Made by a program: the position numbers and the translations under genes. The notes beneath the pieces are model-generated. The model saw nothing but the letters and a program-made list of their open reading frames with translations. It searched no databases and was not told the origin of the DNA. This document shows, one piece after another, positions 4,590-5,948 of a stretch of 5,948 nucleotides of DNA. Source of the DNA: Chloroflexota bacterium (GTDB taxonomy: Bacteria > Chloroflexota > Dehalococcoidia > UBA3495). Numbering within the stretch: the first letter of the stretch is position 1; every line of letters begins with the position of its first letter. The DNA is taken from NCBI GenBank assembly GCA_022571575.1, contig JACZXN010000124.1, positions 1 through 5,948 on the forward strand, given 5' to 3'.

Positions 4590-5078
4590 TTATCCGAGGA
4601 CGAAGCGGAGCGGCCGGTGCCTGGTCTCGGTATTCACGAGCCAGCCATCGATCCCGAAGTAGGTGCCGGCCCGGACCACCCACAGGACGTTCAGCGCCAG
4701 GATGTAGATCACCTTGTCGCTGACCCAGCCGTTCTCAGGCGGGAGCTGGGCGATGTAGAACAGGCCCATCATCAACGCGCCGGCCACGACGGTCCAGCGG
4801 GTGGCCGCGCCCACGATCAGAGCCAGGCCGATCGCCACCTGGCCCCACATCACCAGGTTGTCCGTCACCGCGCTGTTGGCGAAGAACTCCATGAACCCGG
4901 TGAAAGGCCCTTCGGTCGCGTGGAGCAGGAAGCCCGATGCCGTCCAATCGCCTTCGATTATCTTATCGAGGCCGGCTTTCAGGAAGATGACCCCCAAGGC
5001 CAGTCGAACGACCAGGATGGATATCTTCGGGGTTACCATCGTCCTGCTTAGTTCCGTGATCCGCTCTACTATCGTCAT
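4590..5078 (-). CDS. DoxX-family integral membrane protein
   Basis: The 162-residue product has four predicted membrane helices (about 18-37, 76-92, 95-113 and 122-139). The first contains the DoxX-type signature RLALGVIFLKAGLDKI (25-40). The length and four-helix layout fit the DoxX/DoxD family, whose members include the small subunit of thiosulfate:quinone oxidoreductase and many uncharacterised redox-stress or detoxification membrane proteins. A specific thiosulfate role cannot be claimed, because no DoxA partner is visible. The start is the ATG at 5078-5076, chosen because a perfect AAGGAGGT (5092-5085 on the - strand) lies 6 nt upstream. The frame stays open to an ATG at 5228, but that would put the Shine-Dalgarno and a regulatory palindrome inside the gene. 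It ends in TAA, 23 nt from the shared terminator. It is divergent from the monooxygenase at 5321. Confidence 0.9.
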   Translation of the reverse strand: MTIVERITELSRTMVTPKISILVVRLALGVIFLKAGLDKIIEGDWTASGFLLHATEGPFTGFMEFFANSAVTDNLVMWGQVAIGLALIVGAATRWTVVAGALMMGLFYIAQLPPENGWVSDKVIYILALNVLWVVRAGTYFGIDGWLVNTETRHRPLRFVLG

Positions 5079-5132
5079 TGCCGCACCTCCTTGTTTCAGC
5101 TTGATTACGTTTTCAGGTGTCTTCGGAATCCA

Positions 5133-5145
5133 GTTACAGCGTAAC
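5133..5145. promoter_or_regulatory. Palindrome GTTAC-AGC-GTAAC in the doxX upstream region
   Basis: A perfect 5-bp inverted repeat lies 5 bp from the CRP/FNR-type site and about 55 nt upstream of the doxX start. It may be a second regulator site. The spacing and the absence of clear hexamers leave the role open. Confidence 0.3.
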
Positions 5146-5150
5146 GATAT

Positions 5151-5166
5151 TGTGATAAAAATCACA
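5151..5166. promoter_or_regulatory. CRP/FNR-family operator in the divergent control region
   Basis: TGTGATAAAAATCACA is a perfect TGTGA-N6-TCACA palindrome, the consensus form for CRP/FNR-superfamily regulators. It is an AT-rich island in GC-rich DNA, centred at 5158.5. That is 80 nt upstream of the doxX ATG and about 92 nt upstream of the start site implied by the -10 at 5239. It could therefore serve either divergent gene. Which family member binds (CRP, FNR/DNR or HcpR type) cannot be told. Confidence 0.6.
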
Positions 5167-5235
5167 GGGCCATTGGGCCCATTCCGTAGGTGACCATTGG
5201 CCCCATCGTGATTTAGGTTTTGGGACATGGCCCTC

Positions 5236-5244
5236 TGCTATACT
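5236..5244 (+). promoter_or_regulatory. Extended -10 promoter (TGCTATACT) for the monooxygenase gene
   Basis: TATACT at 5239-5244 is preceded by TG at 5236-5237, the extended -10 form that needs no strong -35, and none is seen. Transcription would begin near 5251, giving a leader of about 70 nt before the ATG at 5321. Confidence 0.5.
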
Positions 5245-5320
5245 GCTCAGGCTCGAATACCGGGGCGTGCCGCGACTGGATACGGGACCAGATAAAGGCG
5301 GAGATGGAGGGGCCTGAATC

Positions 5321-5948
5321 ATGCGCTTTGGAATCAACCTGGGTGGCGGAGACCGGCGGGGACAGTCCCGGGAAGAGGGACTGGCGGCGCGGCTGGCCAA
5401 GGCGCGGTTGGCCAAGGAGATGGGGTATCACTCGCTCTGGACCGGCGCGGGCTACCTCAACAACGATTTCCACGCCATGATGCTGCTGGCGCGGGTGGCG
5501 GCGGAGGCTCCGGGACTGGAACTGGGCATGGTGGCCCTGCTGCCCCTGTACCACCCGGTGGAGGCGGCCGAGCAGATTTCCACCCTGGATGTCATCAGCG
5601 GAGGCAGGTTCGTTCTGGCCCCGGCCCTGGGCTGGCGGGACTTCCAGTTCAAGGCCTTTGAAGTGCCCAAAGAAGAGCGGCTCTCCCGGTTCCGCGAGGT
5701 CCAGGAGGTCATGGAGAAGCTGTGGAACCAGGACCGGGTCACCCACCGGGGCCGTCACTTTCACCTGGACGACGTCCCTGGGGCTGGCGAACCCATCCAA
5801 AAGCCCCACCCCAAGATTTACCTGGCGGCCAACCTGGAACGGGGCGTGCTGCGGGCGGCCAAGGAGGCCGACGGCTGGCTGGTCAGCTCCCGGTCAACTC
5901 TGACCACCATCCGGGTCCAGGCGCCCATGTACCGCGAGGCGGTCAAAG
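5321..5948 (+). CDS. Luciferase-like (LLM class) flavin- or F420-dependent monooxygenase/reductase, 3'-truncated by the window
   Basis: The visible 209 residues are the N-terminal two thirds of a bacterial luciferase-superfamily TIM barrel (usual length about 300-340). Family landmarks appear in order: strand 1 MRFGIN, AKARLAKEMGYHSLWTG (26-42), the LLPLYHPVEAAEQISTLDVISGGRF segment (73-97), a GW-centred loop (104-105), RLSRFREVQEVMEKLWNQDRV with the usual RxHFHLDDV (120-152), and PHPKIYLAANLERGVLRAAKEADGWLVS (162-189, typical PPIxIAG...ADGW). These enzymes use FMNH2 or F420. The cofactor cannot be settled here, although many F420 members come from Actinobacteria and Chloroflexota. GGAGG at 5306-5310 lies 10 nt before ATG 5321. 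The frame is open to the last base. The gene is divergent from doxX, with a shared 242-nt control region. Confidence 0.93.
   Translation, partial: MRFGINLGGGDRRGQSREEGLAARLAKARLAKEMGYHSLWTGAGYLNNDFHAMMLLARVAAEAPGLELGMVALLPLYHPVEAAEQISTLDVISGGRFVLAPALGWRDFQFKAFEVPKEERLSRFREVQEVMEKLWNQDRVTHRGRHFHLDDVPGAGEPIQKPHPKIYLAANLERGVLRAAKEADGWLVSSRSTLTTIRVQAPMYREAVK

Noticed and set aside
5079..5228. An N-terminal extension of doxX to an ATG at 5228
   Set aside because: A perfect AAGGAGGT sits 6 nt from the ATG at 5078, and the extension would cover the CRP/FNR-type palindrome.
1..5948. CRISPR array, insertion sequence, tRNA or rRNA
   Set aside because: No regularly spaced repeats, transposase motifs or cloverleaf/rRNA signatures were seen on either strand.

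Overview
The window is GC-rich (roughly 60% by eye), tightly packed bacterial DNA. It carries an acyl-CoA dehydrogenase, a luciferase-like flavin monooxygenase, a DoxX protein, single-domain cupins and short hairpin repeats. That mix is common in uncultured Chloroflexota (SAR202/Dehalococcoidia-like) genomes, but this placement is inference, since no rRNA or tRNA gene is present.

Layout, left to right on the + strand: the 3' part of a class I aminotransferase (1-690), a REP-like hairpin repeat, a single-domain cupin (853-1239), a second long hairpin repeat, an acyl-CoA dehydrogenase (1423-2559), a HinT-type HIT protein (2678-3028), a YqeK-type HD phosphohydrolase (3053-3646), and two tandem paralogous small genes (3753-4073 and 4141-4503). 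A perfect bidirectional terminator hairpin (4531-4566) closes the block. A DoxX-family membrane protein (4590-5078) lies on the - strand. A divergent control region with a CRP/FNR-type palindrome follows, then the 5' part of a luciferase-like monooxygenase (5321 to the window end).

The main find is the tandem pair at 3753-4503, which a standard annotation would break up or miss. Each copy has an in-frame TGA at codon 30 (3840-3842 and 4228-4230). Both frames continue with clear coding character, and the two products align without gaps across the TGA at about 39% identity over 100 residues. In each copy a stem-loop opening with GG begins exactly 23 nt after the TGA; the first has the same GGUC loop as I recall for the E. 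coli fdhF SECIS. I read both as selenoproteins with bacterial SECIS elements. The order of strands and motifs resembles the HesB/IscA (A-type carrier) fold, with Sec-x-Gly where IscA has its first conserved Cys-Ser-Gly. The C-terminal Cys-x-Cys of true IscA is absent. The second copy has no ATG, GTG or TTG at the homologous start, only ATC behind a good Shine-Dalgarno.

The dehydrogenase, hinT, yqeK and both selenoprotein genes are co-directional, with gaps of 24-118 nt and a terminator only at the end, so one transcription unit is plausible. HinT and YqeK both act on nucleotide phosphoramidates or dinucleoside polyphosphates. An imperfect tandem duplication (2551-2689) covers the dehydrogenase stop and the hinT start, leaving a six-codon decoy cistron just before hinT.
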